NCBI RefSeq assembly: GCF_900187375.1
Contig: NZ_FYEW01000001.1
Coordinates: forward strand, 124,001 to 188,000
Length of the DNA stretch: 64,000 nt
Direction: 5' to 3'
From: Hymenobacter gelipurpurascens
GTDB lineage: Bacteria > Bacteroidota > Bacteroidia > Cytophagales > Hymenobacteraceae
Made by a program: the position numbers and the translations under genes. Of the stretch, positions 27,791 through 36,262 are shown one piece after another. Below the pieces are notes generated by a model. That model made no database searches, was not told the DNA's origin, and saw only the letters and a program-made list of their open reading frames with translations. The number at the start of each line of letters is the position of its first letter. Positions within the stretch are counted from its first letter, which is position 1.

Positions 27791-28321
27791 ATGGAGACTA
27801 CCGTAGAGATGACTAAAAACGAACAATTCCGGTTTTTTGCCGACATGATTCCCCAACTGGTATGGTTTACGGACCCCACGGGCTTCCATACCTACTTCAA
27901 CCAGCGCTGGATTGATTTCACGGGCTACACCCTGGCTGATAGCGTAGGGCCCGATATGTGGAACAACCTGCTGCACCCCGATGACCGAGCACACGCCCGT
28001 GAGGTGTGGGGCCGCTCTCTGGCCACCGGCGACTTCTACGAAATAGAGTATCGTTTCAAGTCCAGCACTGATGACTACCGTTGGTTCCTGGGCCAGGCCC
28101 AGCCTCAGTTCGATGAGAACGGCCAAATACAGCAGTGGTACGGCACCTGCACCGATATTCATGAGCAAAAAATGACCGAACTGGCCCTGCGCAAGCGGGA
28201 GCAGGAACTGGAACAGGCCTACGCCGACCTCGAAGTGAAAGTGACTTTCCGCAATCTGGAACTGGAGCGCGAAGTGCAGGAACTGCGCAAAAAGTTGGAA
28301 AGCAACTCCAAGCTGGCCTAG
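27791..28321 (+). CDS. Stand-alone PAS-domain protein
   Basis: 176 residues. One PAS fold with PAC (about 12-135: MIPQLVWFTDPTGFHTYFNQRWIDFTGY...LLHPDDRAHAREVW...WYGTCTDIHEQK) followed by a coiled coil (about 136-172, ALRKREQELEQAYADLEVKV). It ends where a histidine kinase would begin, with no catalytic domain and no sign of truncation; the terminator is directly behind it. It may act as a partner for a kinase through the coiled coil. The TAG stop lies in CTAGGCCAC. Confidence 0.85.
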   Translation: METTVEMTKNEQFRFFADMIPQLVWFTDPTGFHTYFNQRWIDFTGYTLADSVGPDMWNNLLHPDDRAHAREVWGRSLATGDFYEIEYRFKSSTDDYRWFLGQAQPQFDENGQIQQWYGTCTDIHEQKMTELALRKREQELEQAYADLEVKVTFRNLELEREVQELRKKLESNSKLA

Positions 28322-28342
28322 GCCACTCAGAATAAAACGAGT

Positions 28343-28387
28343 AAGCCCGTCCTGCTGAACACAACGTTCAGCAGGACGGGCTTGCTT
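28343..28387. terminator. Strong bidirectional terminator
   Basis: A 17-bp stem (AAGCCCGTCCTGCTGAA and complement) with a 7-nt loop stands between the converging PAS and lipoprotein genes. Confidence 0.88.
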
Positions 28388-28405
28388 ATAATAGTGCTGG
28401 CAGTC

Positions 28406-29431
28406 TTAAAACCGCACGCGGGCAATCGTGAATACCGATACCGGCTGGTTTGCCTGCAGCGCATTCAAGTTAGAATACAGCACGTAGCTGTCGGCGCCGC
28501 TGCGGCGGGCCAGGGTAGTAGGGTACTGCGGCGGCGTAGAGAAGGTACCCGAAAGCGTGGCCGCTCCCCAGGCATTAGCAGTAGTGAGGCGGTACACTTT
28601 GGCCTGGGCATTCGTGACGACCTGCAGCGTGGTATTATCCTGCAGCAGCATGCCATCGGCTCCTTTCAGGTCCTGGCTGATGCTGACTTTCGTGAAGCTG
28701 GCGGGGTTGCTGATGGGTACTTTGAAAAGGGCCCCTTCATCAGACTTCGCTACCAACAGGTAGCCATCGGGGTGATATACAATGCCGTTGAGGCCGAACA
28801 TGCCCGCTGGTGCGGCTAGCTGTGCGTTTTCTAGGAAGATGGAGGCCACACCCTGCGCATCTACTTTGTAGATGATGGGGGAGAAGCTGTCGGTTACGTA
28901 GGCATTGCCCTGCGCATCCACTGCAATATCGTTGGCGAAGTGGTTTTGCGTAGGGCGTAGGCCACCCAAATCGGTGGTGGAAATGAGCTGTCCGTTGTCG
29001 CTGTTGAAGATGGCCAGCCGCGCCAGTTTCCGCAGCGTAGCCGCCGACGTGCGTTGCGTGTTATAGCCAGGGTCAGATACGGCTACTAGCAGGCGGCTGC
29101 GGCCTTCGTCGAGGTTCATGCCAATACTGGAAACCAGCGCCGCATTCTCGGCGAAAACTGAATACGTGCCATCGTCTTTCACCTGGCCTACGGTGCCGGC
29201 GGTTTGGGAGCTGACGTAATAGCGCGTGTTTTTGGCATCATACTGAACGCCTTCCGGAAACAGATTGGCCTGCGTGAAAGCTACCGTTTCTGGTAGGCTG
29301 GGGGCAGCATCGTTGTCGTCGTCATCGGAACAGCTGGCCGCTGAAAACAAGAGGCCTACGCTCAAGACGGACAGCAGGAGCGCGCGGGAGCGGGTAGAGC
29401 GAAGGGTGATGGTTGGTGAAAAAGACGTCAT
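28406..29431 (-). CDS. SMP-30/NHL-like secreted lipoprotein
   Basis: 341 residues from ATG 29431. Signal peptide with lipobox (LLFSAASC, Cys about 34) followed by DDDDND, consistent with surface export. The mature part shows beta-propeller repeats of the gluconolactonase type: FPEGVQYDAKNTRYYVSSQ, NDIAVDAQGNAYVTDSF and GLNGIVYHPDGYLLVAKSD. Calcium-binding positions cannot be verified here. A catalytic activity is not established. Confidence 0.8.
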   Translation of the reverse strand: MTSFSPTITLRSTRSRALLLSVLSVGLLFSAASCSDDDDNDAAPSLPETVAFTQANLFPEGVQYDAKNTRYYVSSQTAGTVGQVKDDGTYSVFAENAALVSSIGMNLDEGRSRLLVAVSDPGYNTQRTSAATLRKLARLAIFNSDNGQLISTTDLGGLRPTQNHFANDIAVDAQGNAYVTDSFSPIIYKVDAQGVASIFLENAQLAAPAGMFGLNGIVYHPDGYLLVAKSDEGALFKVPISNPASFTKVSISQDLKGADGMLLQDNTTLQVVTNAQAKVYRLTTANAWGAATLSGTFSTPPQYPTTLARRSGADSYVLYSNLNALQANQPVSVFTIARVRF

Positions 29432-29648
29432 AAGAAGCTATAGCAAGTCTGAAAATGCAGTTAATCATACGGTTAGCCTGGTGGGCATGATGAGCGTAAG
29501 CCCATATTTTGCACCTCTGGCTGATGCTGGAGATTGAGTAAGATTAACACGATGAGTGCTAGGCCAGTGTCGGCCCGAATTTTCTTTTGCGGCAGTCTTT
29601 CCAACGTGCAGGCGCGGGACCTATCTTGAGGGCGTAAACCCTGTTTCT

Positions 29649-31289
29649 ATGAACCGCCGAATATTCCTGCGTAACGGCTCCCTCGCCGGCCTTGCTCTTT
29701 CCACCTTTTCCCTTGGAGCCTGCTCCACCGACAAAACCCAAACGCCCGCCGCTGATGCTGCCACCCCCAATGGCACGCCCGACACAGCCGATACGTTCGA
29801 GCTGCACGAAACCACCGTGGCCGATCTGCAGCAGAAGATGGCCAGCGGTGCCCTCACGGCCCGCAGCATCACAGAGCTGTACCTGAAGCGCATTGAGGCC
29901 ATCGACAAAGCTGGCCCCAACCTCAATTCCGTAATCGAGCTGAACCCTGATGCCCTGACCATTGCCGACACGCTGGACAAAGAGCGCAAAGACGGCAAAG
30001 TGCGTGGCCCTTTGCACGGCATTCCAGTCCTGATTAAAGACAATATTGACACCGCCGACAAGCAGCAAACCACCGCGGGCTCATTGGCGCTGGCGGGCCA
30101 CAAAGCCGCGCAGGATGCATTTATTGTGAAGAAGCTGCGTGAGGCCGGGGCCATCGTGCTCGGCAAAACCAACCTGAGCGAGTGGGCTAACTTCCGCTCC
30201 ACGCGCAGCACCAGCGGCTGGAGCAGCCGCGGCGGCCAAACCAAGAATCCGTTCATTCTGGACCGTACGCCCAGCGGCAGCAGCGCCGGCTCGGGCGCCG
30301 CCGCTTCCGCCAACCTGTGCGCCCTGGCCATCGGCACCGAAACCGATGGCTCGATTGTGTCGCCGGCCTCATGCAGTGGCCTAGTGGGTTTCAAGCCGAC
30401 CGTAGGCCTATGGAGCCGCGCAGGCATCATCCCTATTTCGGCCACCCAGGACACAGCCGGCCCCATGACGCGCACCGTCCGCGACGCGGCCGTGCTGTTG
30501 GGCGCCCTGGCCGGTGAGGATACCGCCGACGGCGTAACCAAGGAAAGCAACGGCAAAACCCAGCCCGACTACACCAAATTTCTGGATGCCAACGGCCTCA
30601 AAGGCAAGCGCCTAGGCGTGGAGAAAGGCCACCTGAAAGGCGCCTCCGACGCCATTCCGCTCCTGAAAGCCGCCGTAGAACTCCTAAAAGCGCAAGGCGC
30701 CACCATAGTGGAAGTAGAGGTGGAGAAGCTGACAGACCCGCTCGGGGAAGCAGAGTACGATGTACTGCTTTACGAGTTCAAGGACGGCGTGAATAAGTAC
30801 TTGGCCACGGCCAATGCGTCCATCAAAACGCTCACCGACGTTATCAACTTCAACACCCAGAACAAGGCGAAGGCCATGCCCTTCTTCCAGCAGGAAATCC
30901 TGGAAAACTCGAACAAGCTGGAAGGTCTGGAAAGCGCCAAATACAAGGCGGCCCTAAGCAAGTCGCACAACGGCGCCAAACAGGCTCTGGACAAAGTACT
31001 GGCTGATAACAAGCTCGACGCCATTGTGGCTATCACTAACGCCCCGGCTCGCTGCATCGACCTTATTAACGGCGACTCGGGCGGTGGCCCTGGTTTCTCC
31101 TCACCCGCTGCTATGGCTGGCTACCCCCACATCACGGTGCCCATGGGCCAGGTGTATGGCTTGCCCGTAGGCCTGTCCTTCGTGGGCGGCGCCTACAAGG
31201 AAGCTGAGTTGCTGACTGTGGCCTACGCCTATGAGCAAGCCTCGAAGAAGCGCGTGGCTCCGCAGTTTAAGGCGCCGTTTGTGGGGTAG
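29649..31289 (+). CDS. Exported amidase-signature hydrolase
   Basis: 546 residues from ATG 29649, chosen because MNRRIFLRNGSLAGLALSTF looks like an export signal (Tat-like RR-x-F-L) with lipobox SLGAC. The amidase-signature domain has the Ser-cisSer-Lys triad region: the Lys in GIPVLIKDNID and the Ser pair in PSGSSAGSGAAASA and GTETDGSIVSPAS. The family hydrolyses amides; stand-alone secreted forms in Bacteroidota often act on peptides or amidated products. It is not the GatA subunit: GatB/GatC are not adjacent and GatA is cytosolic. One in-frame iterated motif (30376). Confidence 0.87.
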   Translation: MNRRIFLRNGSLAGLALSTFSLGACSTDKTQTPAADAATPNGTPDTADTFELHETTVADLQQKMASGALTARSITELYLKRIEAIDKAGPNLNSVIELNPDALTIADTLDKERKDGKVRGPLHGIPVLIKDNIDTADKQQTTAGSLALAGHKAAQDAFIVKKLREAGAIVLGKTNLSEWANFRSTRSTSGWSSRGGQTKNPFILDRTPSGSSAGSGAAASANLCALAIGTETDGSIVSPASCSGLVGFKPTVGLWSRAGIIPISATQDTAGPMTRTVRDAAVLLGALAGEDTADGVTKESNGKTQPDYTKFLDANGLKGKRLGVEKGHLKGASDAIPLLKAAVELLKAQGATIVEVEVEKLTDPLGEAEYDVLLYEFKDGVNKYLATANASIKTLTDVINFNTQNKAKAMPFFQQEILENSNKLEGLESAKYKAALSKSHNGAKQALDKVLADNKLDAIVAITNAPARCIDLINGDSGGGPGFSSPAAMAGYPHITVPMGQVYGLPVGLSFVGGAYKEAELLTVAYAYEQASKKRVAPQFKAPFVG

Positions 31290-31313
31290 GGGAGTTGAGT
31301 GGCCTACAAGAGC

Positions 31314-31350
31314 AAGAGAGCCCACCGATATGGTGGGCTCTCTTGTTTTT
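31314..31350 (+). terminator. Rho-independent terminator
   Basis: AAGAGAGCCCACC and GGTGGGCTCTCTT with a 5-nt loop, then GTTTTT. Confidence 0.88.
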
Positions 31351-31449
31351 GGGAGTTTTGATTCGGACTTGTAGACTGCCTTGAGTCAGGTGTGAAGGAT
31401 CTGGAACAATGGATTCAAAACCCATAGAATAGTAGCGCTCAGAAACCCG

Positions 31450-31457
31450 TACCTTTG
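31450..31457 (+). promoter_or_regulatory. Bacteroidota-type -7 box
   Basis: TACCTTTG matches TAnnTTTG, 25 bp upstream of the ABC-F start at 31482. No unambiguous -33 box. Confidence 0.55.
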
Positions 31458-31481
31458 CGGCTTCATAGCCCGCAAAGTAGG

Positions 31482-33377
31482 ATGATTTCCATTACTGACC
31501 TCGACTTTCATTTCGGCTCGCGTACCCTGTACGATAAAGCCAGTCTGCACATCAAGCCCAAGGATAAGATCGGCCTTATTGGCCTCAATGGCCGGGGTAA
31601 ATCTACGCTGCTGCGCATTCTGGTGGGCGAATACAAGCCCGACGGCGGTAGCATTTCTATGAGTAAGGATGTGAGCCTGGGCTTCCTGAACCAGGATTTG
31701 CTTTCCTACGACTCGCACGAGCCCATCCTGATTGTGGCCATGCAAGCCTTCGGCGAGGCCCTCAACATTCAGAAGCAGATTGATGAGGTACTGCTGGAGT
31801 TTGAAACCAACTACACCGATGATCTGGTAGAGAAACTGGCCGATCTGCAGGAGCGCTTCGAGGCACTGGGCGGCTACACCATGCAGGCCCGCACCGAAGA
31901 GATTCTGGAAGGCCTGGGCTTCACTACCGAGGAGCTGCAACGCCCCCTGAAGCTGTTCTCGGGTGGCTGGCGCATGCGCGTGATGCTAGCCAAAATCCTG
32001 CTTCAGCAACCCTCGCTACTTCTCCTCGACGAACCTACCAACCACTTGGACTTGCCCTCCATTAAGTGGATTGAGAACTACCTGGCCGGCTACGAAGGCG
32101 CCGTGATCATCGTGTCGCACGACCGGGAATTCCTGGACCGCACCACCAACACCACGGTAGAGGTAACGGGTGGTAAGCTGGTGCCCTACGCCGGCAACTA
32201 CAGCTTCTACCTCGAAGAGAAAGAGGAGCGCAACGCCATTCAGAAAGGCGCTTTCGAAAACCAGCAGGCCCAGATTAAGCAGGCCGAGAGGTTCATTGAG
32301 CGCTTCAAGGCCAAGGCCTCCAAAGCCAAGCAGGCCCAGAGCCGCGTGAAGGCCCTGGACAAGCTGGAGCGCATTGAGGATGTAGCCGGCGACGACGCCA
32401 AAGTGAACATCAAGTTCAACTTCACCGTGACGCCGGGCCGCCATATCCTGCGCATGGAGCACGTGGGCAAGAAGTATGGCGAGAAGCTCATCTTCCGCGA
32501 TACGCACGTGCACATCGAGCGCGGCGACAAAATCGCGCTGATTGGGGCCAACGGTAAAGGCAAATCGACGCTGATGCGTTTGGTAGCCGGCTCCGAGACG
32601 CCTACTACCGGCAACCACCAGCTAGGCCACAACGTCATCATGTCGTTCTACGCCCAGCACCAGCTGGAAAGCCTGCGCATCGATAACGAGATTCTGCAGG
32701 AAATGGTAGAAGCCGGCTCGAAGCGCTCCGAAATGGAATTGCGTTCGGTGCTCGGTTCCTTCCTGTTCACCGGCGACGAGGTGTACAAGAAAATCAAGGT
32801 GCTGTCGGGGGGTGAGAAAAGCCGTGTGGCCCTGGCCAAAACGCTGATTTCGGAAGCTAACTTCCTGCTCCTCGACGAACCGACCAACCACTTGGACATG
32901 CAGTCGGTGAACATCCTGATCCAGGCCTTGGATCAGTACCAAGGCACCTACATCGTGATTAGCCACGACCGTTTCTTCGTGGAGAACGTGGCCAACAAGA
33001 TCTGGTATATCGAGGACTACCAGCTGAAGGAGTACCCCGGCACCTACGCCGAGTACGAGCAGTGGCAGGAAGACCGCGAGAAGGCCGCCAAAAAAGCGGG
33101 CCTGCCGTCGCCTTCGGCCCCAAAGCCGCTTCCTAAGCCCGAGCCAGTTAAGACGACGAATAGCCCTAGCAGCTCCAAGCAAAAGAAGGAGTTGGAGGAA
33201 GTGGAAGCCCGCATTGGCATCTTGGAGAAGGAGTTGGCCCAATATGAAGCTCAACTTGCCGACCCAGCTACCTACAACAACACCTCCCAGCTCAAAGACG
33301 CCACGCTCAAATTTGAGCAGGTGAAAAAAGAGCTGGCCCAGCTGAACGACCGTTGGGAAGTACTAGCCGAGATGTAA
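31482..33377 (+). CDS. ABC-F family ATPase (ribosome-associated)
   Basis: 631 residues from ATG 31482 (an upstream ATG at 31455 precedes the likely transcript core). Two nucleotide-binding domains in one chain without membrane segments: Walker A GLNGRGKST and GANGKGKST, signature FSGGW and LSGGE, and Walker B LLLLDEPTNHLDL and LLLDEPTNHLDM. Between them is the P-site-tRNA interacting linker, and a C-terminal coiled coil (EVEARIGILEKELAQYEAQ) resembles Uup/YheS types. These proteins bind the ribosomal E site and relieve stalls. Which subfamily is unclear. Confidence 0.93.
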   Translation: MISITDLDFHFGSRTLYDKASLHIKPKDKIGLIGLNGRGKSTLLRILVGEYKPDGGSISMSKDVSLGFLNQDLLSYDSHEPILIVAMQAFGEALNIQKQIDEVLLEFETNYTDDLVEKLADLQERFEALGGYTMQARTEEILEGLGFTTEELQRPLKLFSGGWRMRVMLAKILLQQPSLLLLDEPTNHLDLPSIKWIENYLAGYEGAVIIVSHDREFLDRTTNTTVEVTGGKLVPYAGNYSFYLEEKEERNAIQKGAFENQQAQIKQAERFIERFKAKASKAKQAQSRVKALDKLERIEDVAGDDAKVNIKFNFTVTPGRHILRMEHVGKKYGEKLIFRDTHVHIERGDKIALIGANGKGKSTLMRLVAGSETPTTGNHQLGHNVIMSFYAQHQLESLRIDNEILQEMVEAGSKRSEMELRSVLGSFLFTGDEVYKKIKVLSGGEKSRVALAKTLISEANFLLLDEPTNHLDMQSVNILIQALDQYQGTYIVISHDRFFVENVANKIWYIEDYQLKEYPGTYAEYEQWQEDREKAAKKAGLPSPSAPKPLPKPEPVKTTNSPSSSKQKKELEEVEARIGILEKELAQYEAQLADPATYNNTSQLKDATLKFEQVKKELAQLNDRWEVLAEM

Positions 33378-33394
33378 TAGAAAGCATTCTATAG

Positions 33395-33431
33395 AAACGC
33401 CCCGCTTGAAGCAGATTCAAGCGGGGCGTTT
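33395..33431. terminator. Bidirectional terminator
   Basis: AAACGCCCCGCTTGAA and its complement around a 5-nt loop, with A and T runs on either side, between the converging ABC-F and methyltransferase genes. Confidence 0.9.
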
Positions 33432-33506
33432 CGTTTTCAACGACTACAGACTTCCCACAAAGCCGGGATTCTGCCCAGAACAGATGGAGTTTTTCGTTGG
33501 CTAACG

Positions 33507-34520
33507 TCACGCCTTACTGACGCCTTCCAGGATACTGAATGGCGACATCGTTGGTACAATTCGGGCTAGTTCAAAACCTGCTTCATGAAGCAGCTCGCGG
33601 TATTCTTTTGCCGTACGTTCACATCCGGGCAAGTACTGCAACATCTGCAAATCAAGGAATTTAGCCGGCGAAGGCTCGTTCCCTTCCGGCACAATCATCT
33701 CAACAATCAGCACCTTGCCGCCTTCTTGCATGGCGCCACGGCAGTTTTTGAGTATCGTGATGCATTGGTCATCATTCCAGTCATGGATGATATGCTTCAT
33801 GATATAGGCATCTCCTCCTGGAGGGACATGGTCAAAGAAATTACCCCCAACTCGCTCACATCTTTCCAACACACCATGACGCGCTAAAAGCTCTCCAGCT
33901 GCTGTAATGACTGCCTGTGTGTCGTACAGAATCCCTTTAACGCTGGGGTACTTTTCCAGAATAGACGCCAATAAAAAGCCATGCCCGCCGCCTACATCAA
34001 CTAATGTAGAAATAGGAGAAAAATCGTAGGCATTCACAACGGCAACGCTGCTGAAAGCACTGTTGCTCGTCATGGCATCATTAAACTGTTTCCCTTCTCT
34101 TTCGTGCGTCCAGAAATAATCAAACGACGACATGCCATGCACTTTGTCAAAGGATGGTTTGCCGGTTTTTACACTATAGGTTAGCTCTGCCCAGGTTTGA
34201 TATTGCCAATCTGTTGTAATCATTTCGGCAAAAGCTCGCAAACTGCCGGGCGCATCACTTAACAAGGGCTCTGCTAAGGGCGTTAAGGAAAAACGCATTT
34301 CCTCATCTTCAGCAAACACGCCAATGCTGGCGCACGCGCGCAGTACACGGTACAAGGACCGGGCATGAACTGCTAAGTGCATTGCCAGTTCCTCCGCTGT
34401 TTTCGGGCCGTGTTGCAAATGGTCAGCAACGCGGAGCTCAGCCGCAACTCCGATGGCGCGTGAAGCAGCAAAGCCGAAAAGCATTTGCATGAGTTGGTCG
34501 GGGGCAGATGCTTGCTTCAT
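33507..34520 (-). CDS. SAM-dependent O-methyltransferase (acetylserotonin/plant-OMT type)
   Basis: 337 residues. An N-terminal dimerisation winged helix (about 10-95; KTAEELAMHLAVHARSLYRV) precedes a methyltransferase domain with the SAM loop VDVGGGHGFLLA (about 187-198) and HIIHDWNDDQC, the motif with the catalytic base of plant-type O-methyltransferases. Such enzymes methylate hydroxyls on aromatic or polyketide products. The gene appears less GC-rich than its neighbours, with an A/T-rich upstream region, which suggests recent transfer. No biosynthetic cluster surrounds it, so its substrate is unknown. Confidence 0.88.
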   Translation of the reverse strand: MKQASAPDQLMQMLFGFAASRAIGVAAELRVADHLQHGPKTAEELAMHLAVHARSLYRVLRACASIGVFAEDEEMRFSLTPLAEPLLSDAPGSLRAFAEMITTDWQYQTWAELTYSVKTGKPSFDKVHGMSSFDYFWTHEREGKQFNDAMTSNSAFSSVAVVNAYDFSPISTLVDVGGGHGFLLASILEKYPSVKGILYDTQAVITAAGELLARHGVLERCERVGGNFFDHVPPGGDAYIMKHIIHDWNDDQCITILKNCRGAMQEGGKVLIVEMIVPEGNEPSPAKFLDLQMLQYLPGCERTAKEYRELLHEAGFELARIVPTMSPFSILEGVSKA

Positions 34521-34812
34521 GGTTGTATATAGTTTTTATACAATGTAAGTTAATTATTGGAATTGTATTATTTAATATATTATTTGGATATTATAGACTG
34601 ACTTCAGCTGGTAATGGGCTGTTATTACCATACTATATGTCCCGAACTACGCTCCAAATTTCCCTGCTGCCACTCCGCTTGACTGATGAAGGCAGCTATT
34701 AAGGAGAGCTGCCTGCCAGTCATCATAAAAGAAAAGGAGCAATGAGGCACAAAAAGGAGCTGAAAACGTAAGTAAAGTAGTGAGGAGCTCCTGCTTCGCG
34801 CTACTTTCGCCT

Positions 34813-36162
34813 ATGCGCTTACTGCCTACCCTCCCGCTTCTGCTGCTTGCTGCTACTGCCTGCGTTCCGCTGGGCACGCCCATCACCGACCCCAACGCGG
34901 CTCGTAGGCCACCCGCCACCGGGCAGAAAGGCGGCACAGAATACTACGCCGACAAAACGCTACGCTACGAAGACGCCATCTACGACCCCAACGTGCGGAC
35001 GGTGCAGTGCTACGTGCCCACGGGGCAGGCCAATGAGGTGTTCAACCCGCCCATCGTTTCGTTAGGCCAGGGGCAGCCCGTGATGCTGGAGTTTGATGTA
35101 ATAGGAGGGCAGGGCGGAAGGCTCTCAGCGAAGCTGGTGCATTGCGATGTTAACTGGCAGCCCTCGGTGCTCACAGATATGCAGTTCCTGAGTGAAATCA
35201 ACGAGCAGTTCATCACGGACTATCGCGTTTCTAACGCCACCAAGGTGCCCTACTACCACTACCGCACCCAGATGCCGCGCGTGAAGCTTTCGGGCAATTA
35301 CTTGTGGGTGGTGAGCAGCCCCGGCGGCACACCGTTGGTGTCGCGGCGGGTACTGGTGTATGATGAGGACGGCGTGCAGGTGGTGCTGAAGCAGGGCATT
35401 CCGGTGGCCGGAGCGGAGCGGTACACCCTGCAGCAGCTCGACTTTGGGATTCGCTACAACATGCAGATCATCAACCCCTCGCAGGAAGTGAAGGTGGTGC
35501 TGCGCCAGAATTTCCGCTGGGATAATGCGAAGTACAACCTGCGGCCCACGTTTGTGCGCGAAGCCGAGCGCCAGCTCGACTACCAATACTTCAACTTCGA
35601 AAACACCTTTCCGGGACTGAGCGAGTTCCGCTTTTTCGATCTGCGCACGTTCCGCTCGGCGGGGGTAGGCGTAGGCCAGATAGATGCCAACAGCGCGCCC
35701 CGTACCGCCGAACTGCTGCCCGAAACTACCCGCAACGGCCAGCGCTATACCCAATACGACGACATCAACGGGCAGCGTGTGATTGAGAGCCGCGAATACG
35801 GCAACGGCGCCACCAACGGCGACTACCTTATGGTTGGCTTCCATCTGAAAGCCGAACAGCCGGCGCCGGGTCCCGTGTACGTGCTAGGCGCCCTCACCGA
35901 TTGGCAGTTCAAGGATGAGTTCAAGCTCACCTACGATGCCGTTGCCCAGGAGTACAGGGGTCAAGCGCTACTCAAGCAAGGCTACTATAATTACATCTAC
36001 GCCGTCCAGACGCCACAGGGCCCTAACAGCGTATATTGGGAAGGTAGCCATCAGGAAACCGAAAACCGCTACGACCTGCTCGTGTATTACCGCCCACCCG
36101 GCACCCGCGCCGATTTGCTGATCGGGTACCAGACCATAGATGTAAATGGTCGTCAGCCCTAG
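34813..36162 (+). CDS. Type IX secretion system plug-type protein (DUF5103)
   Basis: 449 residues from ATG 34813. Signal peptide with lipobox (LLLLAATAC). The N-terminal domain (YEDAIYDPNVRTVQCYVPTG...GQPVMLEFDVIGG) and the rest (DVNWQPSVLTDMQFLSEIN, DYRVSNATKVPYYHYRTQMP) match DUF5103, now linked to the plug that closes the SprA translocon of the type IX system. The C-terminal part has ALTDWQFKDEFKLTYD. The function is from family knowledge. Stop TAG overlaps a 32-bp perfect hairpin. Confidence 0.87.
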   Translation: MRLLPTLPLLLLAATACVPLGTPITDPNAARRPPATGQKGGTEYYADKTLRYEDAIYDPNVRTVQCYVPTGQANEVFNPPIVSLGQGQPVMLEFDVIGGQGGRLSAKLVHCDVNWQPSVLTDMQFLSEINEQFITDYRVSNATKVPYYHYRTQMPRVKLSGNYLWVVSSPGGTPLVSRRVLVYDEDGVQVVLKQGIPVAGAERYTLQQLDFGIRYNMQIINPSQEVKVVLRQNFRWDNAKYNLRPTFVREAERQLDYQYFNFENTFPGLSEFRFFDLRTFRSAGVGVGQIDANSAPRTAELLPETTRNGQRYTQYDDINGQRVIESREYGNGATNGDYLMVGFHLKAEQPAPGPVYVLGALTDWQFKDEFKLTYDAVAQEYRGQALLKQGYYNYIYAVQTPQGPNSVYWEGSHQETENRYDLLVYYRPPGTRADLLIGYQTIDVNGRQP

Positions 36163-36225
36163 GCCACTAGAAACAGCAAGAGGCCGCCAGTTACTGGCGG
36201 CCTCTTGCTGTTTCTAGTGGCCTAG
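36159..36225. terminator. Perfect 32-bp hairpin bounded by two inverted CTAGGCCAC motifs
   Basis: Left arm 36159-36190 and right arm 36194-36225 are exact complements around a 3-nt loop. The outermost nine bases of each arm are CTAGGCCAC and GTGGCCTAG, and the left copy contains the upstream stop codon. It lies between the converging plug and lepB genes and should terminate transcription from both sides. Confidence 0.95.
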
Positions 36226-36262
36226 AAGGCGTACGTGTACAGTACCCCAAGGGCAAACGTCC

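Noticed and set aside
29649-31289. GatA subunit of the tRNA amidotransferase
   Set aside because: The gene has an export signal with a lipobox and no gatB or gatC near it.
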